NCBI GenBank assembly: GCA_903879335.1
Contig: CAIRLC010000019.1
Location: forward strand, 1 to 64,000
DNA: 64,000 bases
DNA from: an uncultured Pseudomonadota bacterium
GTDB taxonomy: Bacteria > Pseudomonadota > Gammaproteobacteria > Steroidobacterales > Steroidobacteraceae
Direction: 5' to 3'
A model generated the notes under the pieces. That model ran no database searches, was not told the DNA's origin, and saw only the letters and a list, made by a program, of their open reading frames with translations. The position numbers were made by a program, and so were the translations under genes. The number at the start of each line of letters is the position of its first letter. Within the stretch, counting starts at the first letter, position 1. Below, one piece after another: positions 18,958 to 29,393 of this stretch.

Positions 18958-18959
18958 GT

Positions 18960-19823
18960 TCAGGCCGCCTGCGGCGGCTTCTTCATGAACAATCGCAACA
19001 GATTGGCGATGCGCTCGCGCTGATCGCGACGATCGATAATGAGATCGATCGCGCCATGCTCCAGCAGGAATTCTGAGCGTTGGAAACCCTCTGGCAGCGT
19101 TTCGCGCACGGTCTGCTCGATCACGCGCGGACCCGCAAAGCCAATGAGGGCACGGGGCTCGCCTACATTGATGTCGCCCAACATCGCCAGGCTAGCCGAC
19201 ACGCCACCGGTGGTCGGATCGGTCAACACGGAGACGAACGGCAAGCCATCCTCGGCCAAGCGTGCGAGTGCCGCACTGGTCTTCGCCATTTGCATCAGCG
19301 AGTACAAGCCTTCCTGCATGCGCGCGCCGCCACTGCTCGAGAAGCAGATAAACGGCATGCGATAGGTTCGGCAATGTTCCACGGCCCGCACAAATTTCTC
19401 ACCGACGACGCTACCCATCGAGCCGCCCATGAAGCGGAACTCAAAGGCGGCGGCCACGATCTCAAGACCCGTCAAAGTGCCGGCCATGACGATCAGTGCG
19501 TCTTTCTCGCCAGTGGCCTTTTGCGCGGCCAGCAAACGGTCTTTGTAGCGTTTAGTGTCGCGGAACTTCAGCGGGTCTTCCGGCTGTATGGCGGCCGCAA
19601 GCTCACTCGCGGAGCCTTGGTCCAAGAACCGTTTCAGCCGTTCCCGGGCGCCGATGCGCATGTGATGGGCGCACTTGGGGCAGACCGACAGGTTGCGCTC
19701 GAGCTCAGCGCGATAAAGCACCGCATCGCAGGCCGGACACTTGATCCACAAGCCTTCCGGAACCGAGCGCGTACGGCGTTCAGTCGTGATCCGGGACGGC
19801 ATGATCTTTTCAAACCAGGTCAT
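18960..19823 (-). CDS. accD: Acetyl-CoA carboxylase, carboxyltransferase subunit beta
   Basis: AccD pairs with AccA to move the carboxyl group from biotin to acetyl-CoA, giving malonyl-CoA for fatty acid synthesis. The 287 residues begin with a four-cysteine zinc finger (Cys29, 32, 48, 51: CPACD...CPKC) and continue into the crotonase-like carboxyltransferase fold with [10 protein letters not shown] and [12 protein letters not shown]. It directly follows truA (3-base gap). The trp genes found between truA and accD in many relatives are missing. Confidence 0.97.
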   Translation of the reverse strand: MTWFEKIMPSRITTERRTRSVPEGLWIKCPACDAVLYRAELERNLSVCPKCAHHMRIGARERLKRFLDQGSASELAAAIQPEDPLKFRDTKRYKDRLLAAQKATGEKDALIVMAGTLTGLEIVAAAFEFRFMGGSMGSVVGEKFVRAVEHCRTYRMPFICFSSSGGARMQEGLYSLMQMAKTSAALARLAEDGLPFVSVLTDPTTGGVSASLAMLGDINVGEPRALIGFAGPRVIEQTVRETLPEGFQRSEFLLEHGAIDLIIDRRDQRERIANLLRLFMKKPPQAA

Positions 19824-19826
19824 CGC

Positions 19827-20636
19827 TCACCTATCCAGAGGCGGTAAAGCGCTCATGATAGCCGATTGGCCGGCCCCCGCCGCCTCCGGCACGCCGGCAC
19901 CGTAGGGATAAGTGACGCCGCGGAAGTACAGCCCCCCAGCCGGCGCCGTTATGCCGGCCAGCGTGCGGTCGCGGGCGATGAGCAGCGTTTGGATCCAATC
20001 GGGGTCACGGCTCCCCTCGCCGACTGCAATAGCCGCGCCGACGATATTGCGCACCATATGATGCAAAAAGGCATTGGCCGTGACATCGAGGGCGATCAAT
20101 GGGCCTTGCCGGACCACCCGGATCGACTCCAAGAGACGCACCGTCGATACCGACTGACATTCGGCCGCGCGAAAGGACGAAAAGTCGTGACGACCGACCA
20201 GCACCTGCACACTGGCATGCATCCGAGCGGCGTCGAGCGGCGTATGCCAAATCGCGGCTCGCCCCACCCAAAGGGCGGATCGTACCGAGGAGTTCAGGAT
20301 CAGATAACGGTAGGACCGGGTCATGGCCGCATAGCGGGCATGAAAGCCATCGGCCACCGGCCGGACCCAATTCAGGGCAATGTCCTGCGGCAAATACCGG
20401 TTCGCCCCGAGTAACCAGCCGCGCTCTGGCCGCACGGCCGGCGTATCGAAATGGATCACCTGACCGGTGGCGTGGACACCGGCGTCCGTACGCCCCGCGC
20501 AGCTGGTCTTCACCGGGTGATTGGCGACCAAGGACAAGGCGCGCTCAACCTCAGTTTGCACGGACGGCAAGCGGCTCTGGCGCTGCCAACCGGCATAGGC
20601 GCCCCCTAAATATTCGAGACCGACGGCGATACGCAC
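19827..20636 (-). CDS. truA: tRNA pseudouridine(38-40) synthase
   Basis: It isomerises uridines 38-40 in the anticodon stem of many tRNAs. The 269 residues include catalytic Asp51 in CAGRTDAGVHATGQV, the start LEYLGGAYAGWQRQ and the conserved HDFSSFRA and FLHHMVRNIVG segments. It lies 6 bases downstream of fimV in the same direction, as in pseudomonads. Confidence 0.96.
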   Translation of the reverse strand: MRIAVGLEYLGGAYAGWQRQSRLPSVQTEVERALSLVANHPVKTSCAGRTDAGVHATGQVIHFDTPAVRPERGWLLGANRYLPQDIALNWVRPVADGFHARYAAMTRSYRYLILNSSVRSALWVGRAAIWHTPLDAARMHASVQVLVGRHDFSSFRAAECQSVSTVRLLESIRVVRQGPLIALDVTANAFLHHMVRNIVGAAIAVGEGSRDPDWIQTLLIARDRTLAGITAPAGGLYFRGVTYPYGAGVPEAAGAGQSAIMSALPPLDR

Positions 20637-20642
20637 CCGGGC

Positions 20643-23549
20643 TCAGCCCGGCAAGGTCTCAAGGAGCCGCTGCGCCTCGCTTTTTTGTGACGGACTGCCC
20701 TCACTGAGGACCTCGTCCAAGATGGCCCGAGCACCGTCCGGATCACCCATATCCAGATAGGCTCGCGCCAAATCCAGTTTGGTGCCCACCTCGGACAGGG
20801 TGACGGGGTCGAGTTCCGGCAAATCAAGATCATTCGTGCGAGAGCGGCTCACGTCATCTTCCATGACAGGTTGTGGGGATTGGGTCGGACGGACATGCAA
20901 GCCAGTGGCCAGCATGTCGGTATTGAACTTGCTGCGGTCGAGCGGCTGGGCCACCGTGTCGTCTTGCAGCGCACGGGCCAAGTCGTCCAGATCGAACTCC
21001 AGCGGCTCGTCACCGAGGTTCAGTTCATCGAGGCGAAGACCGGCCAGTGAAGCGCCGTGATCCGTCGGTTGCGATGCGCTTGGGGGCAGGACGGGCACCG
21101 TCGCTGTGGGGAAGTTTGAGTCATCGAGCGGATCGCCAAGCACAATCTCATCAACGCTCGATGACGCACCGATCGAATCGAGTTCAGGCATCGCCAAGGT
21201 CGCCGATTGCGAGGCATCGAGTGGCGGCGATGTCTCCGGCCACAAGTTGGCGAGCAGGCGTGTGGCTTCCTCTAAGAGAGCCTCGGCCGATTCCCCGCCC
21301 GACTCAACCGCAGGCGTTTCGGCCAATTGCGGCATGCGGCGGGTATAACCATCATCCGCCGATAAATCCGGCATCAAACGCGTGGACTCATCGGCCTCGG
21401 GGGCCGAGGCGAAGTCATTCACGTGCTCAGGCTCAGCCGGTAGGGCATCCAATAGGGTGTCGGGGAAGCCGAGATCCTCAAGTTCAAGCTCTGCGGTCGA
21501 ATCGCCTGCTGACGTTGGCACAGTGGCCGTGGCGGGCGCCAAGGAGGGCGGCAAGGTGTGGGCCGTCGATGGATCCAGGGTCGCGGACAAATCGAGCAGA
21601 TCTTTCTCGAGATCCAAATGAAAATCGCTCGGCCACCCTGAGCCTTGGGGTTCGACCGGCGCGACCGTGTCGCCGCCGGCGATTTCCAAGTCCAACCCAG
21701 CCGTCGCCGCATCCGCGCCGAGGTCAAAATCGATACCGGATGGCGTGCCGATCGTGCCCTTGAACAAGGCGTCATCCGGTGCGATCTGTCGACCCATCAC
21801 CGCCACGCGATCCCAATCGGCAGCGCCGATCGCATGGCGATCTAAGGCGTTGGCCGCACCGAGGAAAGCCGCGCTGTCGCCCGCGACGAAATGCACTTCC
21901 AGCAACTTGAGCTTCAGATCCGAGCGGCCAGGTTCCAACTCAATGGCGAGCCGCAAAATGTCAGCCGCTTGGGCGTACAGACCGTAGGCGATGTGGAAAT
22001 CGGCCTCGGCCAACGGATCGATATGATGCAGCGTAATCGACGACTCAGCGCCCAGTCGGCTGTCGAGCGGTGGACTACCCGGGGTCGCGGAATGCGGGAT
22101 CGCTTGTGTGGTCAGAGAATTGAATGCAGGCGGTTGGAACTCACCAGACTCATCGTCGGACTCCGTCACATCGATGTGGTGACGTTTATCCGCTTCAGCC
22201 CGCGGCGTGGCCGAGAGCAGTGGATGGGTGACGTTCGGATCACCATCGAGCGTGAAGCGCGACCCAAACTCAGTCGCCGGAGCGGAAGCCACCTCGCTGC
22301 TGTGACTCTGCTCGCGTCTTGCCCGCAACTTAAGGCCGACTAAGACCAGTACCAGCACGCCAAGTAAGCCTGCAACCAAGGTCGTGGCGTTGTCGAGCAG
22401 CACGTCCAAGATGCCGGGCTCGGCCGCGGGTAACGGCGGTGTCGCCGTCATCTTGCGTGGCGGGACCGACGCGACCGGAACCGCCGCCTTGGGCTCGGCG
22501 GCCGGGGTGGATGCGGGAGGCGGAGGCGCGACCGCAACAGGCGCTTCGGTTGGATTCGGCGCCGTGGCCGGCGCCGTGGCCGGCGCTGGGGTTTTCTTTG
22601 CCAACTCGGCTTGTAAGCGCGCCAACTCGGTGTTCTTCAACTCGATCAGGAGACGCATTTTCGCGACGTCACTGCTCTCAGCGCCGCCCGCTGAGCCGGT
22701 TTCAGGTGCAGATTCCCTTGTTTTCGGCAGTGTCTTCGGCACCACCAAGCGTAAGTGCGCTTCGTGATGATCGCCCTTCCACGAGCCGACCTGACGGTGT
22801 ACTTCGGCCGTCGCTTCATCGACACCGAGTTGCGCCCACGTGCTCTTCGGCGGCACCCGCAGGATGGCGCCACGACGAAGCCGATTGATGTTGCCATCAA
22901 AGGCATTCGGGTTCGCTCGGAAGGTGGCGATTAAGGCGCGATTCACGTCGGCCGCTGCCGAGTAACCTTGGGAGCGGACCACGGAGGACAGCGTCTCACC
23001 CGCCATCACTTGGTGTTCGACCGCATGCTCGGCGCCGCTGGGTCGATCGGCGGCCGCGGCTGCCGCCGCACCCGTTCGGTCGATCGATCCGGCTGGGCCT
23101 GTACTGACACCGGTCGCGGGCGCCACAACCGCCTCAGGCGCACTGCGCTTTGCCTCAAAGACCGGTGGGTCCAATAATAGGGTGTATTCACGTACCAAAT
23201 GGCCACGTGGCCAATCGATGGCAACCAGAAACGTCAAGAAAGGCTCGGTCGCCGGCTGCGCAGAATGGACCTCGACTTGAGGCTCGCCCATGGCATTCCG
23301 GGAGACCTTGAAGACGAGAGAATTGAGGTAGGCCGGCCGCTCGAGCCCCTGACGCTCAAAAACGTCTCGTGGCGCGAGGGTCACGGAGAGATCTTTCAGA
23401 TCGTCCGCATTGGCCACCAGCATATCGATGCTCGCGTTCAACGGTTGGTTGAGCGCGGACAGGACATGAGCCTCGCCAAGGCCCAAAGCACCGGCAACGG
23501 CGGGCACCAGCGCGACCAGAGCTCCGGCCAGACGCAATTTAACGAGCAT
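20643..23549 (-). CDS. fimV: FimV: LysM-containing pilus/polarity hub protein
   Basis: FimV is a large inner-membrane protein binding peptidoglycan; it positions type IV pilus parts and supports cyclic AMP-dependent twitching. The 968 residues start with a signal peptide (LAGALVALVPAVAGALG), then LGEAHVLSALNQPLNASIDM, the family N-terminal domain. A LysM-like part follows (EHQVMAGETLSSVVRSQGYS), a short coiled coil near 300 (IELKNTELARLQAELAKK), a transmembrane span near 390 (TTLVAGLLGVLVLVLVGLKL), a long acidic cytoplasmic region and a C-terminal TPR-like FimV box (LDLARAYLDMGDPDGARAILDEVL). The ATG at 23549 is chosen over one four codons earlier. The FimX-like gene at 30642 suggests functional type IV pili. 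Confidence 0.95.
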   Translation of the reverse strand: MLVKLRLAGALVALVPAVAGALGLGEAHVLSALNQPLNASIDMLVANADDLKDLSVTLAPRDVFERQGLERPAYLNSLVFKVSRNAMGEPQVEVHSAQPATEPFLTFLVAIDWPRGHLVREYTLLLDPPVFEAKRSAPEAVVAPATGVSTGPAGSIDRTGAAAAAAADRPSGAEHAVEHQVMAGETLSSVVRSQGYSAAADVNRALIATFRANPNAFDGNINRLRRGAILRVPPKSTWAQLGVDEATAEVHRQVGSWKGDHHEAHLRLVVPKTLPKTRESAPETGSAGGAESSDVAKMRLLIELKNTELARLQAELAKKTPAPATAPATAPNPTEAPVAVAPPPPASTPAAEPKAAVPVASVPPRKMTATPPLPAAEPGILDVLLDNATTLVAGLLGVLVLVLVGLKLRARREQSHSSEVASAPATEFGSRFTLDGDPNVTHPLLSATPRAEADKRHHIDVTESDDESGEFQPPAFNSLTTQAIPHSATPGSPPLDSRLGAESSITLHHIDPLAEADFHIAYGLYAQAADILRLAIELEPGRSDLKLKLLEVHFVAGDSAAFLGAANALDRHAIGAADWDRVAVMGRQIAPDDALFKGTIGTPSGIDFDLGADAATAGLDLEIAGGDTVAPVEPQGSGWPSDFHLDLEKDLLDLSATLDPSTAHTLPPSLAPATATVPTSAGDSTAELELEDLGFPDTLLDALPAEPEHVNDFASAPEADESTRLMPDLSADDGYTRRMPQLAETPAVESGGESAEALLEEATRLLANLWPETSPPLDASQSATLAMPELDSIGASSSVDEIVLGDPLDDSNFPTATVPVLPPSASQPTDHGASLAGLRLDELNLGDEPLEFDLDDLARALQDDTVAQPLDRSKFNTDMLATGLHVRPTQSPQPVMEDDVSRSRTNDLDLPELDPVTLSEVGTKLDLARAYLDMGDPDGARAILDEVLSEGSPSQKSEAQRLLETLPG

Positions 23550-23780
23550 CGGACACCCCACGCCGCCGGCGCTGCATACCCCACCCGCAGCGGGTGCCGA
23601 TATGAGTTCGGAAACGCTTCGCAGACATTAATCCAACCTGCTGATTGCTATGAATCGTCATCAGCCTGCCATTTAACGGAATATAGCCTAGTGGAGCGAC
23701 GAGCATCAAAACAACGAGTCCATCACGGAGTGACCGGGCGGCACACTACCGCACTCTCCACACTGTCAAGAGGACGCACG

Positions 23781-24932
23781 TCACAGGCGGGCCACAAAGG
23801 AGGGCCAAAAACTGAGCAGCAGCGCCGCCAAGGCAAAACCCGCGCCGCCCAGAAACGCAGCCGGGGGGCCGACCTGCTGATAAAGGTAGCCGGCGATTAG
23901 GCTGCCGACGATCCCTCCGGCCCCCGAACCTGCGGCGGCCAAGAGCGCCTGTGCGCGACCTGAAGCACCCACGCCGGCAAAGCGGGCGGCCAGCATCACG
24001 CTCGCCGCCTGGAACAGACCAAAACAGGCGGCATGGGTGACCTGCGCCACCGCATTCCAGAACACGGACGCCGGCAGCGCTGCCACAACGCCCCAGCGCA
24101 GCACCGACAGGGCCAGCGAAACGACCAGCAGTCGTCCGATCGAGACCCGTTTCAGAATTTGCGGCGAGAGCCAGAACAGCACGATCTCGCAGAACACCCC
24201 GAGCGCCCAGTAGACGCTGATCAACTGCTCGCTGTAGCCGTAGTGGCGCAGAAAGATGGTGTAAAAGCCATTAAAAGCGCCAAATCCGGCGATCTGCAAG
24301 AACGCGATCAACAGCAAAATTCGCGTGGGACCGTCTGCCAACGCCGTCAAAAAACCCTCACGGACTGCCGAGCGTGGTACGGCGTGACTGTGGACGGTGG
24401 GCAAAAAGAGGAACACCGCGACCGCCAACAGGTGGCCCGCGATCAACGCGACCGGAATCACCCTGTCACCGAGATGACCGATGAGTGCGCCAACACCGAG
24501 CACCATCACGACAAACCCGATCGAGCCCCACAGACGCAAGCGGCCGTAATGCGCGCGATCAGCACCCAATCGCTCAAGGACAACCGCATCGTAGGCCGGC
24601 AAGATCGCGGTGAACGTAAGGCTGTATAAGGCAATGGAAACGCCGATCGTCCAAGGCGTGCGCGCCAGCCCCGCCCAAACGGCCGTCAGGCAAGCCAGTA
24701 GCGCGCCAATCACCAACACCCGCTTCGGTTGCGTCGCTCGATCCAATAACCAACCACCGACCAACGGTGAAACGACCCGGACGGTATTAAAGACGGCGAG
24801 CACCACACCAATGGCTGTCGCCGCGAGCCCCAACCGGCTCAGATGAGCCGACCAATACGGCATAAAAACGCCGAAGGCCATGTAATAGGTGAGATAACCG
24901 GCCGCAAAGACGGTCTCGCCGCGTCGGATCAC
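23781..24932 (-). CDS. MFS transporter (MFS_1-like/HcaT type)
   Basis: This protein of about 383 residues has twelve predicted spans. The region [14 protein letters not shown] after span 2 is the MFS loop, and the start [23 protein letters not shown] is typical of the nucleoside-permease/3-phenylpropionate transporter-like branch. The substrate cannot be read from the sequence. A GTG at 24932 overlaps the aroC stop as GTGA and removes nine extra residues of the track ORF (ATG at 24962), so I prefer it; both starts are possible. It is the last gene of prmB-aroC-MFS. A 231-base gap without a gene separates it from fimV and probably holds the fimV promoter. Confidence 0.85.
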   Translation of the reverse strand: MIRRGETVFAAGYLTYYMAFGVFMPYWSAHLSRLGLAATAIGVVLAVFNTVRVVSPLVGGWLLDRATQPKRVLVIGALLACLTAVWAGLARTPWTIGVSIALYSLTFTAILPAYDAVVLERLGADRAHYGRLRLWGSIGFVVMVLGVGALIGHLGDRVIPVALIAGHLLAVAVFLFLPTVHSHAVPRSAVREGFLTALADGPTRILLLIAFLQIAGFGAFNGFYTIFLRHYGYSEQLISVYWALGVFCEIVLFWLSPQILKRVSIGRLLVVSLALSVLRWGVVAALPASVFWNAVAQVTHAACFGLFQAASVMLAARFAGVGASGRAQALLAAAGSGAGGIVGSLIAGYLYQQVGPPAAFLGGAGFALAALLLSFWPSFVARL

Positions 24933-26026
24933 AAGTGCGCCTGGATCACCGGTGTGCTGCAACTCACGTCAGCGTTCTGACCGCGATGCCGCAAGTAATG
25001 GTCTATCAGGACTAAAGCCAGCATCGCCTCGGCGATCGGCGTAGCCCGCAGCCCGACGCAGGGGTCATGCCGACCCGTGGTGATCACGTCGACCCGTTCA
25101 CCGGCCACGTTGATGGTATCGCCAGGGACTTGAATGCTGGAGGTGGGCTTCAGCGCAATGGATACCCGAATATCCTGGCCTGAGGAGATCCCGCCCAAAA
25201 TGCCGCCGGCATGGTTCGAGGCAAACCCTTGCGGCGTCATCAGATCGCGCCCCTCGCTGCCCTTTTGCCGGGCTACGGCAAAGCCGTCCCCAATCTCGAC
25301 GCCTTTGACCGCATTGATGCCCATCATGGCGTGAGCAATATCCGCATCGAGACGATCGAAGACCGGCTCGCCGAGCCCAACCGGGACGCCACGGGCGATC
25401 ACGGTCAAGCGCGCACCCACGGACTCGCCTTCACCGCGAATCTTCCACAGATAGTCCTCAAGCTCAGTCAATCGCGACGGGTCCGGGCAGAAGAAGGGGT
25501 TGTCGTAGGCCGACATCGGATCGACCGGGTCCAGCGTGAAGGGGCCGATCTCGGTCAAATAGCCATGGATCTCAACGCCAAGCCGAGTCGCGAGATATTT
25601 ACGCGCAATGGCCCCTGCCGCCACCCGCATGACCGTCTCGCGCGCTGAAGACCGGCCACCGCCGCGATAGTCGCGAAAGCCATATTTATGTTCGTAGGTG
25701 TAGTCGGCGTGGCCCGGACGAAAACGATCTTTGATTTTCTCGTAATCGCGTGACCGTTGATCCGTGTTCTCGACCAACAGGCCGATCGGCGTACCCGTGG
25801 TCCGACCCTCAAAGACACCGGACAGAATTTTGACCTGATCCGGCTCCTTGCGCTGGCTCGTGTGATGCGAGGTGCCGGAGCGGCGTCGCTCGACATCCGT
25901 CATCAGCTCAGCTTCGGTGATCTCTAGACCCGGCGGACAGCCATCGATGATGGCACCGAGTGCAGGGCCGTGGCTTTCGCCAAAGGTCGTGACCGTGAAA
26001 AGTCGTCCGATCGTATTGCCCGACAT
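24929..26026 (-). CDS. aroC: Chorismate synthase
   Basis: This is the last shared step of aromatic amino acid synthesis, 5-enolpyruvylshikimate-3-phosphate to chorismate, and needs reduced FMN. The 365 residues carry the family signatures [40 protein letters not shown] and [18 protein letters not shown]. The gene is 2 bases from prmB, the conserved pair. Confidence 0.97.
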   Translation of the reverse strand: MSGNTIGRLFTVTTFGESHGPALGAIIDGCPPGLEITEAELMTDVERRRSGTSHHTSQRKEPDQVKILSGVFEGRTTGTPIGLLVENTDQRSRDYEKIKDRFRPGHADYTYEHKYGFRDYRGGGRSSARETVMRVAAGAIARKYLATRLGVEIHGYLTEIGPFTLDPVDPMSAYDNPFFCPDPSRLTELEDYLWKIRGEGESVGARLTVIARGVPVGLGEPVFDRLDADIAHAMMGINAVKGVEIGDGFAVARQKGSEGRDLMTPQGFASNHAGGILGGISSGQDIRVSIALKPTSSIQVPGDTINVAGERVDVITTGRHDPCVGLRATPIAEAMLALVLIDHYLRHRGQNADVSCSTPVIQAHL

Positions 26027-26028
26027 CC

Positions 26029-26907
26029 CTACTCCATCCTCAGCAAGAAGACACCGCCGCCACCGTGCTCAAAGTCGAGCCACAAAAACGGCATATCTGG
26101 CCACGCGCGCGCAACCGCCTCGTCGGTGTTGCCGACCTCAACCACCAAGATGCCACCCGGGGCCAGCCATTCGTGCATACCCGCTAATATGCGGCGCACA
26201 TGATCAAGCCCATCCGGGCCCGAATCCAGCCCGAGCGCGGGCTCGTGGTGATACTCCGCCGGCAACGCCTCGACATCAGCCGTCGGCACATAGGGCGGGT
26301 TGGATACGATGATATCGTAGCGTCCCGCAGGCAGCCCGTCGTAGACGTCCGCCAACATGGGCCGCACGCGTTCCTCGAGACCATGTTGCGCGATGTTGTC
26401 GCGCGCCACGTCCAAAGCCCCGGGCGAAATGTCAGCCGCATCGACCGTCGCGGCCGGGAAGGCGTGGGCGCAGGCGATCGCAATACAGCCCGAGCCGGTG
26501 CCGATATCAACGATGCGCCGAACCCGGTCGGCCGCGATAAACGGTGCAAAACGAGCCGCAATCAGTTCAGCAATCGCTGAGCGCGGCACAAGGACCCGCG
26601 AGTCGACGCGCATCTCGTGGCCGGCAAACCAGGTGACGCCCGTCAGGTAGGCCGAGGGGACCCGCTCGTCAATGCGACGCTGCACCAGTCGGCGTAGCGC
26701 ACGTCGCTGGCTCAGGTCTAGCGTCACCTCATAGGCCGCCGGCGCCTCTTCGTGTCGCAAGCCACACACATGGAAAACCAGCGCCGCAGCCTCGTCATAG
26801 GGATTATCGGTGCCGTGACCATAGGCTAACTCCGCCCGGGCAAGACGTCGGGCGGTGTGGGCAATCGCGTCGCCCACGCGGGCAGGAGCCAATCGAGGTG
26901 CAGTCAT
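26029..26907 (-). CDS. prmB: Ribosomal protein uL3 N5-glutamine methyltransferase
   Basis: It methylates a glutamine of ribosomal protein L3. The 292 residues include the SAM motif [16 protein letters not shown] and the glutamine-binding NPPY motif ([15 protein letters not shown]). Adjacency to aroC, as in E. coli, separates it from PrmC. It starts a minus-strand operon divergent from the SCO1-type gene, with about 50 bases between them. Confidence 0.94.
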   Translation of the reverse strand: MTAPRLAPARVGDAIAHTARRLARAELAYGHGTDNPYDEAAALVFHVCGLRHEEAPAAYEVTLDLSQRRALRRLVQRRIDERVPSAYLTGVTWFAGHEMRVDSRVLVPRSAIAELIAARFAPFIAADRVRRIVDIGTGSGCIAIACAHAFPAATVDAADISPGALDVARDNIAQHGLEERVRPMLADVYDGLPAGRYDIIVSNPPYVPTADVEALPAEYHHEPALGLDSGPDGLDHVRRILAGMHEWLAPGGILVVEVGNTDEAVARAWPDMPFLWLDFEHGGGGVFLLRME

Positions 26908-26959
26908 GCCGATAGTCTAAAGCAACCGAACCCCGCGCAAGTCATGGGATAATCACAGA

Positions 26960-27592
26960 ATGATTCCAAAAACCGCCAGCCTCACCCGGTCGCTCCATTC
27001 CATCGCCCTGCTACTCATGGCCGTGGCACTCCTTGGCTGCGGCCGGACGCCGGAACCACCGGCCGTCGCGACCGTATTGCCAAGCCCGCGCGACCTCCCG
27101 GATTTCGTCCTCCACGGTGGCCATGGTTCATTCGCCAAGGCCCAACTTCGCGGACATCCAACGTTGGTGTTTTTTGGCTTCACCCATTGCCCAGAACTCT
27201 GCCCGACCACCCTCACGACGCTCGCTAGCGCGCAGCGCTTGTTGAGCGACCTCCCCGCCAGCGAACAGCCGCAGATCTTGTTTATCTCGGTCGACCCCAA
27301 ACGCGATAGCCCAAGCGAATTAGCCGCCTACGCCGCGCATTTCGGCGAGATGGTGGATGCCGTGAGCGGCGACACCGCAAACCTCGATCGCGTCACCGCA
27401 GCGTTCGGGGCGTACTACACCGTTCCCGCTGATGCCGACCCGACACAGGGCTACGCCGTGGAGCATGCCGCGCAGGTTTACCTACTGGATCGCGATGGAC
27501 GCTACATCGCGGTTTTCTCGCCGCCCCATGCGGCGGCCGTGATCGCGGCTGACATCCGCCGCATCTGGACCCTCAGCGGAGCTCGCCCATGA
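26960..27592 (+). CDS. SCO1/SenC-type copper chaperone lipoprotein
   Basis: Members deliver or reduce copper for the Cu-A site of cytochrome c oxidase. The 210-residue precursor has a lipoprotein signal ending LLGC (Cys27), so it is probably anchored in the membrane facing the periplasm. A thioredoxin fold follows, with the copper-binding pair Cys77 and Cys81 in GFTHCPELCPTTL and a downstream His in YAVEHAAQVYLLD. The stop overlaps the psd start (ATGA). No cytochrome oxidase genes are in the window. Confidence 0.92.
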   Translation: MIPKTASLTRSLHSIALLLMAVALLGCGRTPEPPAVATVLPSPRDLPDFVLHGGHGSFAKAQLRGHPTLVFFGFTHCPELCPTTLTTLASAQRLLSDLPASEQPQILFISVDPKRDSPSELAAYAAHFGEMVDAVSGDTANLDRVTAAFGAYYTVPADADPTQGYAVEHAAQVYLLDRDGRYIAVFSPPHAAAVIAADIRRIWTLSGARP

Positions 27593-28455
27593 CGATCGGC
27601 AATCACCTGTTTGTACTGCTGCAGCATCTACTGCCCAAGCGTCTGATCACCGCGCTCATTTATCGCATCGCGCGCATCGAGTCGCCAGGCTTCAAAAACG
27701 CACTGATTCGCCATTTCGTGCGACTGTATTCGGTCTATACCGCCGAAGCGGTCGTGCCGGCTGGCGGCTACCGGTCCTTCAACGACTTCTTCACGCGAGC
27801 GCTCAAGCCCGGCGCACGCATCGTCGACATTGCCCCCTTCGCCATCGCAAGCCCGTGTGACGGCACGGTTGCGGAGCGTGGTGAACTGGATGCGGATCAA
27901 GTGCTGCAAGCACAACTCACGGCCAAACGTCGCACGTACAGCCTCGGGGCTTTCCTCGGTGAGATCGACCGCGCAGCGCCGTACATTGGCGGGCATTTCG
28001 CGACGATTTATCTCGCCCCCTACAACTACCATCGCGTCCACGTGCCGCTGGAAGGCACGCTCGTCGGACTGCATTACGAGCCGGGACTCTTATATAGCGT
28101 CAACATGACGACCGCGGCGCTCGTGGACGCGTTGTACGTCAAAAACGAACGTCTGGTGTGCCACTTTGTGGGACCCAGCGGACCTTACGCGCTGGTGTTC
28201 GTCGGCGCGCTGAATGTCGGCTCAGTCAGCTTGACCGGCATCGGCGAAGTGCTGCCGCGTGCAGACCGACGTCCCGGCCCGCTCCCCCTACCTGAACGGC
28301 GGGATTACGGTCGTGGCGACGAGTTGGGCTGGTTCAATATGGGCTCCACAGTGGTGCTGATCTTTCCACCGAAGAGCTTGGAGTTTGTTGATCATTTCAT
28401 CGGCGGCAGTATCGTGCAGATGGGTGAACGCATCGCCATGCGCCATCACTCATGA
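27589..28455 (+). CDS. psd: Phosphatidylserine decarboxylase proenzyme
   Basis: It makes phosphatidylethanolamine at the inner membrane. The 288-residue proenzyme self-cleaves at the GST site seen in GWFNMGSTVVLIF, producing a pyruvoyl group. Upstream motifs are YRSFNDFFTRALKPGAR and YNYHRVHVP with the conserved His. It overlaps both neighbours by 4 bases (ATGA), so it is part of a tightly coupled operon SCO1-psd-epmA-msrC. Confidence 0.96.
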   Translation: MTIGNHLFVLLQHLLPKRLITALIYRIARIESPGFKNALIRHFVRLYSVYTAEAVVPAGGYRSFNDFFTRALKPGARIVDIAPFAIASPCDGTVAERGELDADQVLQAQLTAKRRTYSLGAFLGEIDRAAPYIGGHFATIYLAPYNYHRVHVPLEGTLVGLHYEPGLLYSVNMTTAALVDALYVKNERLVCHFVGPSGPYALVFVGALNVGSVSLTGIGEVLPRADRRPGPLPLPERRDYGRGDELGWFNMGSTVVLIFPPKSLEFVDHFIGGSIVQMGERIAMRHHS

Positions 28456-29390
28456 TGCGCGAACGACTCGTTGCACGGGCTCAACTGTTGGCGCACTGCC
28501 GACGGTTTTTTGCACACCGTAACGTGTTGGAAGTCGAAACGCCGCTGCTCTCGCAAGCGGCCGTCACCGACCCGCATCTGGATTCATTGCAGACGCGCAT
28601 TGCGGGCCACGCACCGACGTTTTATTTACAAACCTCGCCCGAGCACGCGATGAAGCGACTCCTCGCGGCCGGCGTCGGCGATTGTTATCAGATCTGTAAA
28701 GTCTTCCGTGACGGCGAAACCGGGCGCAATCACAACCCTGAATTCACGATGTTGGAATGGTATCGACTTGGTTTCGATCAATATCAACTGATGGATGAAG
28801 TTGAGGCCTTACTCACCACAGCCTTAGGATCTGCCTACCAGGCACCGGCCGAACGCCTCAGCTATCAGGCCATTTTTGAGCGCTATCTAGCGATAGATCC
28901 CCACCTCTGCCCCGTCGACGCCTTGCGCGCCCTGTGTCGCGACCATGCACAGGCGGACCTACCAAGCGCTGATCGCGACACCTTATTGAACGCCTTGATG
29001 GGCATCGTGATTGGCCCGCAGCTGGGCCACGATCGACTGACCTTTGTGCACGATTTTCCAACGTCCCAAGCGGCGCTTGCCCGCTTGTTACCGGGCAATC
29101 CCCCCGTCGCCGCCCGCTTCGAAGCCTATGCCCGAGGGCTTGAGTTGTGTAACGGCTTTCACGAACTGACCCAGCCTGACGAACAACGGCGACGGTTTGA
29201 GCAAGACCTGGCCCAGCGCGCAGCGCTGGGCTTACCAGCCGTGCCGCTCGATGAGCGGTTGATTGCCGCACTGCAGGTCGGGCTGCCCGACTGCGCCGGG
29301 GTCGCCGTTGGGCTTGACCGGGTGTTGATGGTGGCGATGGGCGCAGAGAGCATTCAGGATGTGTTGGCTTTTGCTGTGACGGAGTGCTGA
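28452..29390 (+). CDS. epmA: EF-P-(R)-beta-lysine ligase
   Basis: A LysRS-like enzyme (GenX/PoxA) that adds beta-lysine to Lys34 of elongation factor P. The 312 residues consist of the class II catalytic core only, without an anticodon domain: VETPLLSQAAVTDPHLDS, TSPEHAMKRLL, QICKVFRDGETGRNHNPEFTMLEWY, and the C-terminal VGLDRVLMVAMG. The target EF-P is encoded 500 bases away and has Lys34 in a matching loop. EpmB, which makes beta-lysine, is not in the window. Confidence 0.94.
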   Translation: MMRERLVARAQLLAHCRRFFAHRNVLEVETPLLSQAAVTDPHLDSLQTRIAGHAPTFYLQTSPEHAMKRLLAAGVGDCYQICKVFRDGETGRNHNPEFTMLEWYRLGFDQYQLMDEVEALLTTALGSAYQAPAERLSYQAIFERYLAIDPHLCPVDALRALCRDHAQADLPSADRDTLLNALMGIVIGPQLGHDRLTFVHDFPTSQAALARLLPGNPPVAARFEAYARGLELCNGFHELTQPDEQRRRFEQDLAQRAALGLPAVPLDERLIAALQVGLPDCAGVAVGLDRVLMVAMGAESIQDVLAFAVTEC

Positions 29391-29393
29391 GCG

